DNA of 64,000 nucleotides from Planctomycetota bacterium (GTDB lineage Bacteria; Planctomycetota; UBA8742; UBA2392): contig QEVF01000017.1 in assembly GCA_003576915.1 (NCBI GenBank), positions 1 through 64,000 of the forward strand. Direction: 5' to 3'. Below the pieces are notes generated by a model that worked only from the letters and a program-made list of their open reading frames with translations, did not search any database and was not told the DNA's origin. Numbering within the stretch: the stretch's first letter is position 1; each line of letters starts with the position of its first letter. Positions 17,042-26,072 of the stretch are shown here, piece after piece. The position numbers and the translations under genes are program-made.

Positions 17042-18373
17042 ATGCCCTCCATCCTTGCCGACCTCGAAACGCCGACGTCACTCTTCCTCAAGCTGGCCTC
17101 GCTCAAGCCCGCCTTCCTTCTTGAAAGCGTGGCCCAGGGCGAGCAGTTGGGCCGCTACTCCTTCATCGGCCTTGATCCCGTGCGGCGCATCGAACACCAG
17201 GGCCAGGAGCCCCTGCAGGACCTGATCTCGCGCGAGCTGGCGGCCCTGCCATCGGGGACCGACGCCGCCCACCGCCTGTGCAACGGCCTCGTCGGCGTCA
17301 TCGGCTACGACGCGGTCCACGAGCTTCTGCCCACAAGGCGCAAGCCGCGCCCCTCAGAGCTGCCTCGGGCGGCCTTCATGGTGCCTCGCGCGGTTCTGAC
17401 CTTTGACCACGTGCGCCAGCGCATCGAAGTCAGTCACCGCGAAGGAGAGGTTGCCGCGCAGAAGCTCCTGGCCGAGGTCAAGTCTCTGGTGGACCTGGGC
17501 GGCAGGGCCGGCTTTGCGGCGCTGCCGCGCGGCCGCTACGAGCCGCCCCAGGCCTCCATGTCAGAGCAGGAGTTCGCGGCCCTGGTGGCGCGGGCCAAGG
17601 AGCACATCGCGGCCGGCGACGTGTTTCAGGTCGTGCTGTCGCTGGCCTTCGAGGGCCGGACGACTTTGCACCCCTATCAGGTCTATCGCGCGCTGCGGCA
17701 CCTCAACCCTTCTCCCTATCTCTACTTCCTGGATTTCGGGGACTATCAGGTCATCGGCTCTTCGCCCGAGGCCCTGGTGCGCCTGGAGAACGGCGAGATT
17801 CTCATCCGCCCCATCGCCGGCACGCGACCACGCGGTCGCGACGCCGCCGAGGACGGGCGCCTGGCCGAAGAACTGGTGCAGGACGAAAAAGAGAACGCCG
17901 AGCACAACATGCTGGTGGATCTGGCGCGAAACGATGTGGGCCGTGTGGCCGCCGTGGGCTCGGTCAGGGTTGCGGGCCTGCGCTCCATCGAGCGCTACAG
18001 CCACGTGATGCATCTGGTCAGTACGGTGACGGGCCGCCGGTCTGAAACGGCCACGACGCCGGAGGTGTTCCGCAGCGCCTTTCCCGCCGGCACGGTTTCA
18101 GGCGCGCCCAAAGTCCGGGCCTGCCAGATCATCGACGATCTGGAGCCGCGCGGGCGGGGCTTTTACGCCGGCAGCGTGGGCTATTTCTCGGCGCTGGGGG
18201 ACATGGACCAGGCCATCTGCATCCGCACCATCGTGATGCACCAGGGCCGCTATCGGGTGCAGGCGGGCGCGGGGATCGTGGCGGATTCGCGCGCGGCCGA
18301 TGAATACCAGGAGATCCGCAACAAGGCGGCGGGGCTGCTGCGAGCACTGGAGTTCGCGGCGACGGAGTTGTGA
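17042..18373 (+). CDS. trpE: Anthranilate synthase component I
   Basis: TrpE makes anthranilate from chorismate, using ammonia supplied by TrpG. The 443-residue protein has the N-terminal tryptophan-binding feedback motif (LLESVAQGEQLGRYSFIG, near residues 29-46). The chorismate-binding core contains IAGTRPRGRDAAED, ENAEHNMLVDLARND and GTVSGAPKVRACQIID. Length fits single-domain TrpE. ATG at 17042 follows TTGGAAACAAAC, a modest ribosome-binding site; an upstream in-frame start would run back into the attenuator. It is regulated by the upstream attenuator and probably by end-product inhibition. Confidence 0.96.
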   Translation: MPSILADLETPTSLFLKLASLKPAFLLESVAQGEQLGRYSFIGLDPVRRIEHQGQEPLQDLISRELAALPSGTDAAHRLCNGLVGVIGYDAVHELLPTRRKPRPSELPRAAFMVPRAVLTFDHVRQRIEVSHREGEVAAQKLLAEVKSLVDLGGRAGFAALPRGRYEPPQASMSEQEFAALVARAKEHIAAGDVFQVVLSLAFEGRTTLHPYQVYRALRHLNPSPYLYFLDFGDYQVIGSSPEALVRLENGEILIRPIAGTRPRGRDAAEDGRLAEELVQDEKENAEHNMLVDLARNDVGRVAAVGSVRVAGLRSIERYSHVMHLVSTVTGRRSETATTPEVFRSAFPAGTVSGAPKVRACQIIDDLEPRGRGFYAGSVGYFSALGDMDQAICIRTIVMHQGRYRVQAGAGIVADSRAADEYQEIRNKAAGLLRALEFAATEL

Positions 18374-18492
18374 GGCGGCGCGCCGCTCGAAGGGGCGGCC
18401 CCATCACCGGCGACCCGCGGCGCGCCCCCATGCCCCGCAAGCCGCAATCCGGGAAAGACGGAACACGACATTCACTAAGGCCGAGTACTCCC

Positions 18493-19059
18493 ATGAACCT
18501 GCTTCTCATCGATAACTACGACTCGTTCACCTTCAACCTCTACCAGATGCTGAGCCAGACCGGGGCCGAGGTCACGGTGCGGCTCAACGACCAGGTCTCC
18601 GCCCAGGATGTGGCGCTGGCGCAGGCCGTGGTCTTCAGTCCCGGACCGGGCAATCCCGATGAGGCAGGGCAGTGCCTGAGCATCATCCGTGAGTATGCCC
18701 GCGTGAAGCCCATGCTGGGCGTGTGCCTGGGCCATCAGGCGCTGGCGCAGGCCTTCGGCGGCCGCGTCGTGCGCGCACCGCGGCCGATGCACGGCAAGCA
18801 GAGCAAGCTTTACCATGACGCCCGGGGCATCTACGCCGGGCTGCAGGCGCCGCTCACGGTGGGCCGCTACCACTCGCTGATCGTGGAGGAGCAAAGCCTC
18901 CCCCGCGAGTTCGAAATCGCCAGTTACACGCGCGACGGCGAAATCATGGGCATACGCCACCGGCACCTGCCCCTCGAAGGCGTGCAGTTTCATCCCGAGA
19001 GCATCCTGACCGAGGGCGGCGCTGCCATGCTCGGCAACTTCGTGGCGTCATGGACCTGA
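18493..19059 (+). CDS. trpG: Anthranilate synthase component II (glutamine amidotransferase)
   Basis: The 188-residue protein begins with the family signature LLLIDNYDSFTFNLYQML. It has the class I amidotransferase nucleophile loop GVCLGHQALAQAFGG, with Cys near residue 79, and the His-Glu pair in GVQFHPESILTEGG. It releases ammonia from glutamine for TrpE. A 119-bp spacer separates it from trpE, longer than the other junctions of the operon; an in-frame ATG at 18430 would add residues unlike the family. Confidence 0.96.
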   Translation: MNLLLIDNYDSFTFNLYQMLSQTGAEVTVRLNDQVSAQDVALAQAVVFSPGPGNPDEAGQCLSIIREYARVKPMLGVCLGHQALAQAFGGRVVRAPRPMHGKQSKLYHDARGIYAGLQAPLTVGRYHSLIVEEQSLPREFEIASYTRDGEIMGIRHRHLPLEGVQFHPESILTEGGAAMLGNFVASWT

Positions 19060-19094
19060 ATGGGGCCATACCAACCTGCCCCGCCGGAGCGACC

Positions 19095-20075
19095 ATGCAA
19101 GCCACACTCGAGAGAATCCTCAACCGTCAGGCCCTGGATCAGCGCGAAGCTGAACAGCTCATGGCTGCCATGCTCAGCGACGAAACGCCCGAGCCCCTGG
19201 TCGCCGCGACCCTGGCTTCCCTGCGCACACGCGGTGAAACGGCGGCCGAACTTGCCGGCTTTACCCGCGCCCTGCTCCGGCTCGCCCTGCCCTGCCGGGC
19301 GCCGCAGCCCTGCATTGACACCTGCGGCACCGGCGGCGACGGCGCCGGCACCTTCAACATCTCCACGGCCACGGCTCTTCTATGCGCGGCGCAGGGACTG
19401 AACGTCGTCAAGCACGGCAACCGCAGCGTGACAAGCAAGAGCGGCAGCGCCGACGTGATGGAAGCTCTCGGCATTGCCTTTGCCGCGCCAGGCAGCGTCG
19501 CGCGCTCGCGCTTCGTGTTCCTGTTCGCGCCCGGTTACCATCCGGCCCTCAAGCGCCTGGCGCCCCTGCGCCGGCAACTGGGCGTGCGCACCGTTTTCAA
19601 CCTGATCGGTCCCCTGGCCAATCCGGCTCGCCCGCCGATGCAGCTCGTGGGCGTGGCGACGCAGGAAAAGCTGGCACCCGTGGCGGAAGCCCTGAGGCTG
19701 CTGGGCACGCAGCGCGCGTTTGTGGTGCATGGCGAGCCCGGCCTTGATGAGGCCACGCCCGTGGCGCCCTTCACGCTCATCGACGTGAAGCACGACGGCC
19801 TGACGCAGATGGTCATGGACGCGGCGGATTTCGGCCTCGACGCCTGCCGCCTTGAGGACCTGCGCGGCGGCACGGCGGCCGAAAACGCGGCCATGATCGA
19901 GGCGCTGTTTTCGGGCGAGAAAGGGCCGCGCCGCGACGTCATTGTGCTCAACGCGGCGCTGGTGTTTCTGATGACGGGGGTGGCCGGGCAGCCCCGCGAC
20001 GCCGCAGGCCTGGCGCAGCGCGTGCTTGACAGCGGGGCGGCCCTGGCCCTGCTGCGGGAGTTGCGCCGTGGCTGA
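19095..20075 (+). CDS. trpD: Anthranilate phosphoribosyltransferase
   Basis: TrpD joins anthranilate to PRPP. The 326-residue protein has the PRPP-binding loop DTCGTGGDGAGTFNIST, then VKHGNRSVTSKSGSADVMEALG and the FNLIGPLANPARP anthranilate-site region, all in standard order. ATG at 19095 after CGGAG fits the family's N-terminus; an earlier in-frame ATG at 19050 overlaps trpG. Confidence 0.96.
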   Translation: MQATLERILNRQALDQREAEQLMAAMLSDETPEPLVAATLASLRTRGETAAELAGFTRALLRLALPCRAPQPCIDTCGTGGDGAGTFNISTATALLCAAQGLNVVKHGNRSVTSKSGSADVMEALGIAFAAPGSVARSRFVFLFAPGYHPALKRLAPLRRQLGVRTVFNLIGPLANPARPPMQLVGVATQEKLAPVAEALRLLGTQRAFVVHGEPGLDEATPVAPFTLIDVKHDGLTQMVMDAADFGLDACRLEDLRGGTAAENAAMIEALFSGEKGPRRDVIVLNAALVFLMTGVAGQPRDAAGLAQRVLDSGAALALLRELRRG

Positions 20076-20820
20076 CTTCCTGCAGACCCTGGCCGATCAC
20101 TCGCGAAAGCGCGCGGCGGCGCTCCCGGCTCAGGCAAAGCTTGTGCACCAGGCCTCCCACCGGCCCGCGCCAAGGCCGCTTGCCCTGCGCCCAAGACGGC
20201 TGGAAGTCATTGCGGAGATCAAGCGCCGCGCGCCCTCGGCCGGCACGCTCAACGCCGAGGTGGATGTCGCGGCGCAGGCGAGGGCCTACGCCGCCGGGGG
20301 CGCCCGCGCGATTTCAGTCCTGACGGAGCCCGGCGAGTTTCTGGGCCGCGACGAGGACCTTGGGGCCGCCTGTGCGGGCCTGCCGCTGATACGGAAGGAC
20401 TTTCTCGTGACGCCGGAGCAGATTCTGGAGTCGCGCGCGCTGGGCGCTGACGGCGTGCTGCTGATCGCCGCGATTTTGCCCGGCCGCCAGCTGGCCTCCA
20501 TGCTGGCCGCGGCGGACGACGCCGGGCTGTTTGCGCTGGTGGAGGCCTTTGACGAACCGGACCTGAAACGCGCCGGCGAGTGCGGGGCTCGCCTAGTGGG
20601 GGTCAATTGCCGCAACCTCCGCGACCTGAGTGTCGATTTCGAGCGCTTCGAGAAGCTGCGCCCGCTCATCCCCCAGACGGCCCAGGCGGTGGCGGAAAGC
20701 GGCATTGCCACGCCCGCACAGTTCGCCCGGGTGGCGGCCCTGGGCTATGACGCCGCGCTGATCGGCAGCGCCCTGATGCGGGGCGCAACCATCCACGAGC
20801 TGCAGGCCAAAGGCCCCTGA
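20068..20820 (+). CDS. trpC: Indole-3-glycerol phosphate synthase
   Basis: TrpC is a TIM-barrel enzyme that closes the indole ring. The 250-residue protein shows EIKRRAPSAG (catalytic Lys), LIRKDFLV, VNCRNLRDL and AESGIATP, in order. It starts at a GTG at 20068, overlapping the trpD stop by 8 bp. The N-terminal helix before the barrel (DHSRKRAAALPAQAK) is somewhat short. Confidence 0.95.
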   Translation: MADFLQTLADHSRKRAAALPAQAKLVHQASHRPAPRPLALRPRRLEVIAEIKRRAPSAGTLNAEVDVAAQARAYAAGGARAISVLTEPGEFLGRDEDLGAACAGLPLIRKDFLVTPEQILESRALGADGVLLIAAILPGRQLASMLAAADDAGLFALVEAFDEPDLKRAGECGARLVGVNCRNLRDLSVDFERFEKLRPLIPQTAQAVAESGIATPAQFARVAALGYDAALIGSALMRGATIHELQAKGP

Positions 20821-20863
20821 GGGGCGCGGCATTGCCCCAAGTTCAGGAGCCACGGAAACAGCC

Positions 20864-21457
20864 ATGTCCCTCTGGATCAAAATCTGCGGAGTTCAGGATG
20901 TGCCCACGGCCAGGGCGGCCTGCGAGGCCGGCGCCGACGCCATCGGACTGGTGTTTGCCGAGTCGCCGCGGCGCGTGAGCATTGCGAGGGCGCAGGAGAT
21001 ACGGGGCGCGCTGCCCCGCAGGGTGGAGGTCTTTGCCGTGGTGCGCGGCATGAATGTGGACGAAATCCGGGCGCTGCTGGCGGAAGTGCCCGTCGATGCG
21101 CTGCAGATCCATTGTGATGACGGCATGTTCCCCGACTTCGACTTCGGGGTGGAGCTGGTCCCCGCGATTCCGGCCCGCTTCATCCTGGCCTACGGCGCCC
21201 GGGGGCTGAAGGGGCGGCGCTTCATTGTCGATGCGCCCCAGGGCGCGGGCAGCGGCACTTCCTGGAACTACGGCGAGGTCGCCGGGGCGGGCGAGCGCCT
21301 GATTCTGGCCGGGGGCCTGTGCCCTGCCAACGTTGCGGCGGCCATCGCGGCGGCCCGGCCCTGGGGTGTTGACGTGTCAAGTGGCGTGGAGGTGCGGCGC
21401 GGCGTCAAGGATGCGGCGCTGATGGTCGAGTTCATCGAGAGAGCGAGGCAGGCATGA
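20864..21457 (+). CDS. trpF: Phosphoribosylanthranilate isomerase
   Basis: A small TIM barrel (197 residues) for the Amadori rearrangement between TrpD and TrpC. The N-terminal [11 protein letters not shown] carries the catalytic Cys, [16 protein letters not shown] follows, and the C-terminal phosphate site is [10 protein letters not shown] with the catalytic Asp. [12 protein letters not shown] is also typical. AGGAG lies upstream and the gene starts 43 bp after trpC. Confidence 0.95.
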   Translation: MSLWIKICGVQDVPTARAACEAGADAIGLVFAESPRRVSIARAQEIRGALPRRVEVFAVVRGMNVDEIRALLAEVPVDALQIHCDDGMFPDFDFGVELVPAIPARFILAYGARGLKGRRFIVDAPQGAGSGTSWNYGEVAGAGERLILAGGLCPANVAAAIAAARPWGVDVSSGVEVRRGVKDAALMVEFIERARQA

Positions 21458-22659
21458 CGGTGACAGCAGAACGCTCGGGCCGATTCGGGGCCTATGGCGG
21501 GCGCTATGTGCCCGAGACGCTGATGACCAGCCTGATTGAGCTGGAGGCCGCCTTTGAGGCGGCCTGGAAGGACAACACGTTCAGGACGGAACTGGCCTCA
21601 ACACTGGCCGACTTCGTGGGGCGGCCTACGCCGCTCTATGCCGCGCTGCGGCTCGGCCGTGACTGGGGCGGGCAGTTGTTCCTCAAGCGCGAAGACCTGA
21701 CCCACACGGGCGCCCACAAGATCAACAACGCCGTAGGCCAGGCGCTGCTGGCCAGGCGCATGGGCAAGCGCCGCATCGTGGCCGAAACCGGGGCGGGCCA
21801 GCACGGGGTGGCCACGGCCGCCGCCTGCGCGCGCCTGGGTCTGCAATGCCGCGTCTATATGGGAGCGTTGGATTGCGAGCGCCAGAGACCCAACGTGGAG
21901 CGCATGAAGCTGCTGGGCGCGGAAGTGTTTTCCTGCGAAGGCGGCACACGAAACCTGAAGGTGGCGATCAACGAGGCCATCCGCGACTGGGTTTCCGGCC
22001 CGGACGAAACCTACTACCTGCTGGGCAGCGCCGTGGGACCGCACCCCTACCCCACGATCGTGCGCGAGCTGCAGAGCGTGATCGGCATTGAAGCGCGCGA
22101 GCAGTTCACGCGCCGGGAGGGCCGCCTGCCCGATGCCGTGATTGCCTGCGTGGGCGGCGGCTCCAACGCCATCGGCATCTTTGCTCCGTTCCTTGACGAC
22201 CCCGTTGCCCTGTTCGGCGTCGAGGCCGGCGGGGATTCGCCGGAGCATGGCTCCTGCACCCTGGCCCATGGCCGCCCGGGCGTGCTGCACGGCGCAATGA
22301 GCTACGTGCTGCAGGACGCCGACGGCCAGATCACGGGCACGCATTCGATTGCGCCGGGCCTCGATTATCCGGGCGTGGGACCGCAGCACAGCGCCCTCAA
22401 GGACAGCGGGCGCGTCACCTACGCCATCGAAACCGATGAAACGGCGCTTTCGGCCTTCCACGAACTGTCGCGCGTGGAGGGCATTCTGCCCGCCCTTGAA
22501 AGCAGCCACGCCCTGGCCTTCGCCCGGCGCTACCTGGGGGAAAACCCGGGCCGGCGCGTCATCGTGAACCTGAGCGGGCGCGGCGACAAAGACCTTCCAT
22601 CCATCATGGCGCGTACCAAGGGCCAGGCTGCCCTCGAAGGGGGGCACCATGCCCGCTGA
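21454..22659 (+). CDS. trpB: Tryptophan synthase beta chain
   Basis: PLP enzyme that condenses indole with serine (401 residues). It has the TrpB N-terminus [14 protein letters not shown], the PLP lysine in [25 protein letters not shown], and the phosphate loop [10 protein letters not shown]. It belongs to the common TrpB1 class that works with TrpA. The start overlaps the trpF stop as ATGA. Confidence 0.97.
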   Translation: MTVTAERSGRFGAYGGRYVPETLMTSLIELEAAFEAAWKDNTFRTELASTLADFVGRPTPLYAALRLGRDWGGQLFLKREDLTHTGAHKINNAVGQALLARRMGKRRIVAETGAGQHGVATAAACARLGLQCRVYMGALDCERQRPNVERMKLLGAEVFSCEGGTRNLKVAINEAIRDWVSGPDETYYLLGSAVGPHPYPTIVRELQSVIGIEAREQFTRREGRLPDAVIACVGGGSNAIGIFAPFLDDPVALFGVEAGGDSPEHGSCTLAHGRPGVLHGAMSYVLQDADGQITGTHSIAPGLDYPGVGPQHSALKDSGRVTYAIETDETALSAFHELSRVEGILPALESSHALAFARRYLGENPGRRVIVNLSGRGDKDLPSIMARTKGQAALEGGHHAR

Positions 22660-23413
22660 ACTCGATGCCCGCTTTGCCGCCCTTGGCATGACCGGGCGCA
22701 AGGCCCTGATCCCTTTCCTCGTGGCGGGCTACCCCACGCGCGAACGCTTTCGCGAAGTTCTGCGCACGACGGCCGCGCACGCCGACGTGCTCGAAATCGG
22801 CATTCCCTTCTCAGACCCCCTGGCCGACGGTCCCACGATTCAGGCGGCTTCGAGCAAGGCGCTTTCAGCCGGTGTCACGCTCGATCGGACCTTCGCGGAG
22901 TTGCGCGAGCACTTTCCGAAGGATGGACCGCCGCTGGTTTTCATGATCACGTACAACCAGGTGCTGGCCGCCAGGGATTTTGTCGCGCGCTGCCGCGATC
23001 ACCGCGTTGCGGGCCTGATCGTGCCGGACCTGCCCTTTGAAGAAGCCGGCGAACTTCGAGCGCAATGCCAGGCCGCGGGCCTGTCTCTCGTCAGCATGAT
23101 CGCTCCCACCACGAGTGAAAGCCGCGCGCGGCAGATTGCGGCGGCCGCCCAGGGCTTCATCTATCTGATCAGCGTTGCGGGCACGACGGGCGCGCGGGGC
23201 GAGTTTGCGGCTGAGACGCTTGCCTACATCCGGAAGACGCGGGCACTGACCGACAATCCGCTGTGCGTGGGCTTTGGCATCAGCAAAGCCGCACACATCA
23301 GACAACTGCGCGAATACGCCGACGGCTTCATTGTCGGCAGTGCGCTGGTGAATGCCATCGACGAAGGCAGGGAGCGGGAGTTACTGACTCAATTGCGCGC
23401 GGCCTGCGGATAG
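22649..23413 (+). CDS. trpA: Tryptophan synthase alpha chain
   Basis: Releases indole from indole-3-glycerol phosphate and channels it to TrpB. The 254-residue protein shows [32 protein letters not shown] (with the catalytic Glu and Asp), [13 protein letters not shown] and [11 protein letters not shown]. It overlaps the end of trpB by 11 bp, a typical coupling for subunits made in equal amounts. Confidence 0.97.
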   Translation: MPAELDARFAALGMTGRKALIPFLVAGYPTRERFREVLRTTAAHADVLEIGIPFSDPLADGPTIQAASSKALSAGVTLDRTFAELREHFPKDGPPLVFMITYNQVLAARDFVARCRDHRVAGLIVPDLPFEEAGELRAQCQAAGLSLVSMIAPTTSESRARQIAAAAQGFIYLISVAGTTGARGEFAAETLAYIRKTRALTDNPLCVGFGISKAAHIRQLREYADGFIVGSALVNAIDEGRERELLTQLRAACG

Positions 23414-23436
23414 CAGGCCGTTGAAGTGCGGCCTGC
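23413..23436 (+). terminator. Hairpin after trpA
   Basis: GCAGGCCG and CGGCCTGC form a perfect 8-bp stem with an 8-nt loop starting at the trpA stop codon. No T tract follows, so it may be a processing or stabilising hairpin rather than a terminator. The rest of the trpA-aroF gap, to 23536, holds an 18-codon ORF (23484-23540) ending in ATGA over the aroF start. Confidence 0.35.
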
Positions 23437-23536
23437 CGGGCGCTGTGGAGCCGCCGATGCGCGAAGGGGATTTCCGGGCAACGATGAACGTGAATCTGCG
23501 CCCGTCTGTGGATGAAGAGCCGCTCTGGAGAAAACC

Positions 23537-24553
23537 ATGATCATCGCCATGAAACCTGCTGCATCGCTGCGCGAAATCACCGCCGTGATCGCGCGGCTGG
23601 AGGACCTCGGCGTCACGCCCACCGTCAGCAAGAACGAAGACGCCACGATCATCGGCATCGTGGGCGGCAGGAAGGGTCTCGAACTGGCCCCCGTCGCGCA
23701 GATGCCCGGCGTGGCGCAGTTCGTGGAAACGCAAAGCCCCTTCAAGCGCGTTTCCCGCGACTATCACCCCGAGGACACCGTGGTGCGAGCCGGCCCCCTG
23801 ACGCTGGGCGGCGGCGGCTTTGCCGTGGTTGCCGGGCCCTGCGCCATCGAGAGCGAGCAGCAGATTCAGGACGTCGCCGCGCGCGTGAAGGCGCTCGGCG
23901 CCACCGGTCTGCGCGGCGGGGCATTCAAGCCGCGCTCGAGTCCCTACTCGTTCCAGGGCATGGGGGAGGAGGGGCTGAAGTTCATGCAGCGGGCGGGCAA
24001 GGCCCATGGGCTTGCGACGGTCAGCGAGGTCATGAATGTGCGGCAGATCGAGATCATGGTGCGCTACATTGATGTGCTGCAGGTGGGGGCGCGCAACATG
24101 CAGAACTTTGATCTGCTCAAGGAGCTCGGCGGCGCGGGCAAGCCCGTGATGCTCAAGCGGGGGCTCAGCGCCACGATTGAAGAGCTGCTTCTGGCCGCCG
24201 AATACATCATCAACAGCGGCAACCCCAACGTGATTCTGTGCGAGCGCGGCATCCGGACCTTTGAAACGGAGACGCGCAACACGCTGGACATTTCCGCCGT
24301 TCCGCTGTGCAAACAGCTTTCGCACCTTCCGATCATCATTGACCCCAGCCATGCGGCGGGCAGGCGTGATCTGATCAAGCCGCTGACGCTGGCGGGCATC
24401 GCGGCGGGGGCCGACGGGGCGATCATCGAGGTGCACCCCTGCCCGGACAAGGCGTTTTCGGACGGCAAGCAGAGCCTGACCTACGAGCAGTTCGGGCAGG
24501 TGATGGCGGGCGTCGCGCCGCTGGTGGAGGCTATGCGGGGGGCGAAATCTTGA
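23537..24553 (+). CDS. aroF: 3-deoxy-7-phosphoheptulonate synthase (type I-beta)
   Basis: First enzyme of the shikimate pathway, joining PEP and erythrose 4-phosphate. The 338-residue protein has a small N-terminal ferredoxin-like domain (about residues 1-75) and a barrel with [54 protein letters not shown] and [12 protein letters not shown]. This is the form whose N-terminal domain often binds an aromatic amino acid for feedback. GGAG lies 6 nt before the ATG. Its place after trpA suggests joint control of chorismate supply and tryptophan synthesis. Confidence 0.93.
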   Translation: MIIAMKPAASLREITAVIARLEDLGVTPTVSKNEDATIIGIVGGRKGLELAPVAQMPGVAQFVETQSPFKRVSRDYHPEDTVVRAGPLTLGGGGFAVVAGPCAIESEQQIQDVAARVKALGATGLRGGAFKPRSSPYSFQGMGEEGLKFMQRAGKAHGLATVSEVMNVRQIEIMVRYIDVLQVGARNMQNFDLLKELGGAGKPVMLKRGLSATIEELLLAAEYIINSGNPNVILCERGIRTFETETRNTLDISAVPLCKQLSHLPIIIDPSHAAGRRDLIKPLTLAGIAAGADGAIIEVHPCPDKAFSDGKQSLTYEQFGQVMAGVAPLVEAMRGAKS

Positions 24554-24598
24554 CGCGTCAAGAGTCCGGCGCGGGAGGGATGCGGCGGGTGCCGCCGC
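24548..24598. promoter_or_regulatory. Perfect 16-bp palindrome over the aroF stop, then a GC hairpin
   Basis: TCTTGACGCGTCAAGA (24548-24563) is an exact palindrome that contains the aroF stop TGA. GCGGCGG-GTG-CCGCCGC (24582-24598) follows and could act as the operon's 3' hairpin, but it lacks a T tract. A loopless palindrome suits a dimeric DNA-binding protein better than an RNA hairpin. Confidence 0.4.
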
Positions 24599-24610
24599 TT
24601 CGCCCCACAC

Positions 24611-24768
24611 GCAATCAATAGTCTATGGAATTAGTAGGGTGTAATGGCAGGCATAAGTAACGGAGTAATAAGCAGTTGCATGAACCATTAAGACGTCTTG
24701 CCTCCTGAAGCCAAGTTTTCTCGGAAATTGTCTTGCGCGCCTTTGGTTCAGCGCTATCTTGGCGCCCC
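24611..24768 (+). promoter_or_regulatory. AT-rich promoter region of the sulfur-assimilation operon
   Basis: About 110 bp (24611-24720) are clearly richer in A+T than the rest of the window. They hold no convincing gene. AAGACGTCTT (24690-24699) is a perfect 10-bp palindrome about 34 bp before a promoter-like pair, TTGCGC (24733-24738), 16-bp spacer, TATCTT (24755-24760). Transcription from it would start within about two bases of the leader-peptide ATG at 24769. The palindrome is a candidate operator; the regulator is not identifiable. Confidence 0.5.
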
Positions 24769-24840
24769 ATGAGCAACAAGACCAAGAAGATGTGCTGCAT
24801 GTGGACCCCCAGCGGTGGTTCGTGCGGCGTCTTGGTCTAG
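24769..24840 (+). CDS. Cysteine-codon leader peptide of the sulfur operon
   Basis: A 23-codon ORF with Cys codons at residues 9, 10 and 19 (TGC TGC at 24793-24798; TGC at 24823-24825). It lies just before a strong terminator and the cysC gene. Cysteine is otherwise rare in proteins of this window, so three in 23 residues is notable. ATG begins 8 nt after TATCTT, so the mRNA is probably leaderless here. By analogy with trpL at 16871, also 23 codons, it should sense charged tRNA-Cys, the end product of the pathway encoded downstream. This is inferred from sequence only; I know of no named family for it. Confidence 0.85.
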   Translation: MSNKTKKMCCMWTPSGGSCGVLV

Positions 24841-24893
24841 GCAACCCCAACCAAACCTCACGAAGCCACCGGAAACGGTGGCTTCTTTCTTTT
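24803..24893 (+). terminator. Cysteine-responsive transcription attenuator (proposed)
   Basis: Terminator: GAAGCCACCG (24862-24871), loop GAAA, CGGTGGCTTC (24876-24885), then TTTCTTTT. Antiterminator: CGGTGGTTCG (24813-24822) in the leader ORF is complementary to CGAAGCCACCG (24861-24871) with one bulged base; it mimics the terminator's descending arm. Protector: GGACCCCC (24803-24810) pairs with GGTGGTTC (24814-24821) with one mismatch. A ribosome stalled at Cys9-Cys10 would cover the protector strand and free the antiterminator, giving read-through into cysC when Cys-tRNA is short. Confidence 0.85.
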
Positions 24894-24918
24894 CGGACCC
24901 GACACAAAGGACACGAAC

Positions 24919-25482
24919 ATGGCAGACAAGGGATTCACACTCTGGTTCACGGGGCTCTCCGGCGCGGGCAAGACCACGCTGGCCAACCTCATCGCTGAAC
25001 GACTGGCGGCGCTGCGCATCGCCCACGAAGTCCTCGACGGCGACGTCGTGCGCACCAACCTGTCCAAGGGCCTGGGCTTCTCCAAGGAAGACCGCGACAC
25101 CAACATCCGCCGCATCGGCTTTGTGGCCAAGCTGCTATCGCGCAACGGTGTTCCCGTCATCACGGCCGCGATTTCGCCTTACCGCGCCGTGCGCGACGAA
25201 GTCCGCAAGAGCATCGGCCCGGGCTTCATCGAGGTTTACGTCAAGGCCAGGCTGGAGACCGTCGTCAAGCGCGACGTCAAGGGTCTCTACGAAAAGGCGC
25301 TCAAGGGGGAGGTCAAGGCCTTCACCGGCGTGAGCGACCCCTACGAAGAACCCCTGAGCCCCGAACTCGTCATCGACACCGACGTCGAAAACGAAGTGCA
25401 GGGCGCCGACCGCATCTGGAACTTCCTTGTTGAAAAGGGGTTTGTCGCCGCTGAAGCGGCCCTCGCCGTCGGACGGGCCTGA
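24919..25482 (+). CDS. cysC: Adenylylsulfate kinase
   Basis: Phosphorylates APS to PAPS. The 187-residue protein has Walker A GLSGAGKT (residues 12-19), the APS-binding region [47 protein letters not shown], and the lid segment [25 protein letters not shown] lies about 9 nt before the ATG. It is first after the proposed cysteine attenuator. Odd point: the reductase domain downstream looks APS-specific, so PAPS made here may serve sulfotransferases or another use. Confidence 0.95.
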   Translation: MADKGFTLWFTGLSGAGKTTLANLIAERLAALRIAHEVLDGDVVRTNLSKGLGFSKEDRDTNIRRIGFVAKLLSRNGVPVITAAISPYRAVRDEVRKSIGPGFIEVYVKARLETVVKRDVKGLYEKALKGEVKAFTGVSDPYEEPLSPELVIDTDVENEVQGADRIWNFLVEKGFVAAEAALAVGRA

Positions 25483-25530
25483 CTTGGCGCGTCCTCTCCT
25501 CTTTGCGGACCCTGACCCAACGAAATCAAC

Positions 25531-26055
25531 ATGCCGACTCTTACCGAAACCGCCGCGGCTTTCACGCCGCGCATCCTTCCTCCGGCCGAGGCCGAAGCCT
25601 GGGCCGTCAGTGCCCGCCAGGTCATCGCCCTGCCCCTGACGGACGCCGGCATTCAGGACGTCATCCGGCTGGCCCTGGGCGAGTTCGCTCCCCTGACCGG
25701 CTTTCCCTCCGAGGCCGATTACCTCAGTGTGCTGCTCGACGGAAGGCTGCGTGACGGTACCCCCCTGCAGGCCCCCGTCACGCTCGCCATTACGCAGCAG
25801 CAGCGCGGCGACATCACCCGGGGCCAACTCGTGGCCCTCACGGATCTGGCGGGCCGCCTGATCGGCCGCCTGGAAGTTCAGGCCATTTACCCCCGCCGCG
25901 AACATGCCGAGCGCCTGGCGCGCGGCGGCAAGTTCGAGGCTGCCGGCGCGAAGCGGCCGTGGTTGCTGGGGGGGCCCGTGGACGTCGTGCCCCAGGCCCT
26001 GCCGGGGGCGCAGAAGGCTGCGGCGGAGGAGCTGTTTCCCTGGGGTTTGAGCTGA
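25531..26055 (+). CDS. ATP-sulfurylase N-terminal (PUA-like) domain alone
   Basis: The 174-residue protein matches only the N-terminal domain of Sat-type ATP sulfurylase: FAPLTGFPSEADYLSVLLDG, then PLQAPVTLAI, and a final KRPWLLGGPVDVV where full enzymes have their last PUA strand. The catalytic domain with its nucleotide-binding QTRNPxHxxH signature is absent, and only 17 bp separate this stop from the next gene, so it is not hidden in another frame here. It could be a regulatory or scaffold subunit, a partner of a catalytic protein encoded elsewhere, or a decayed gene. The intact frame and operon position favour function. Confidence 0.75.
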   Translation: MPTLTETAAAFTPRILPPAEAEAWAVSARQVIALPLTDAGIQDVIRLALGEFAPLTGFPSEADYLSVLLDGRLRDGTPLQAPVTLAITQQQRGDITRGQLVALTDLAGRLIGRLEVQAIYPRREHAERLARGGKFEAAGAKRPWLLGGPVDVVPQALPGAQKAAAEELFPWGLS

Positions 26056-26072
26056 TCTGAGGCGCAAGGCAC

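Noticed and set aside
26056..26072. A frameshift hiding the ATP-sulfurylase catalytic domain
   Set aside because: Only 17 bp separate the PUA-domain stop from the reductase start, and the reductase N-terminus matches sulfite reductase, so no catalytic domain is present.
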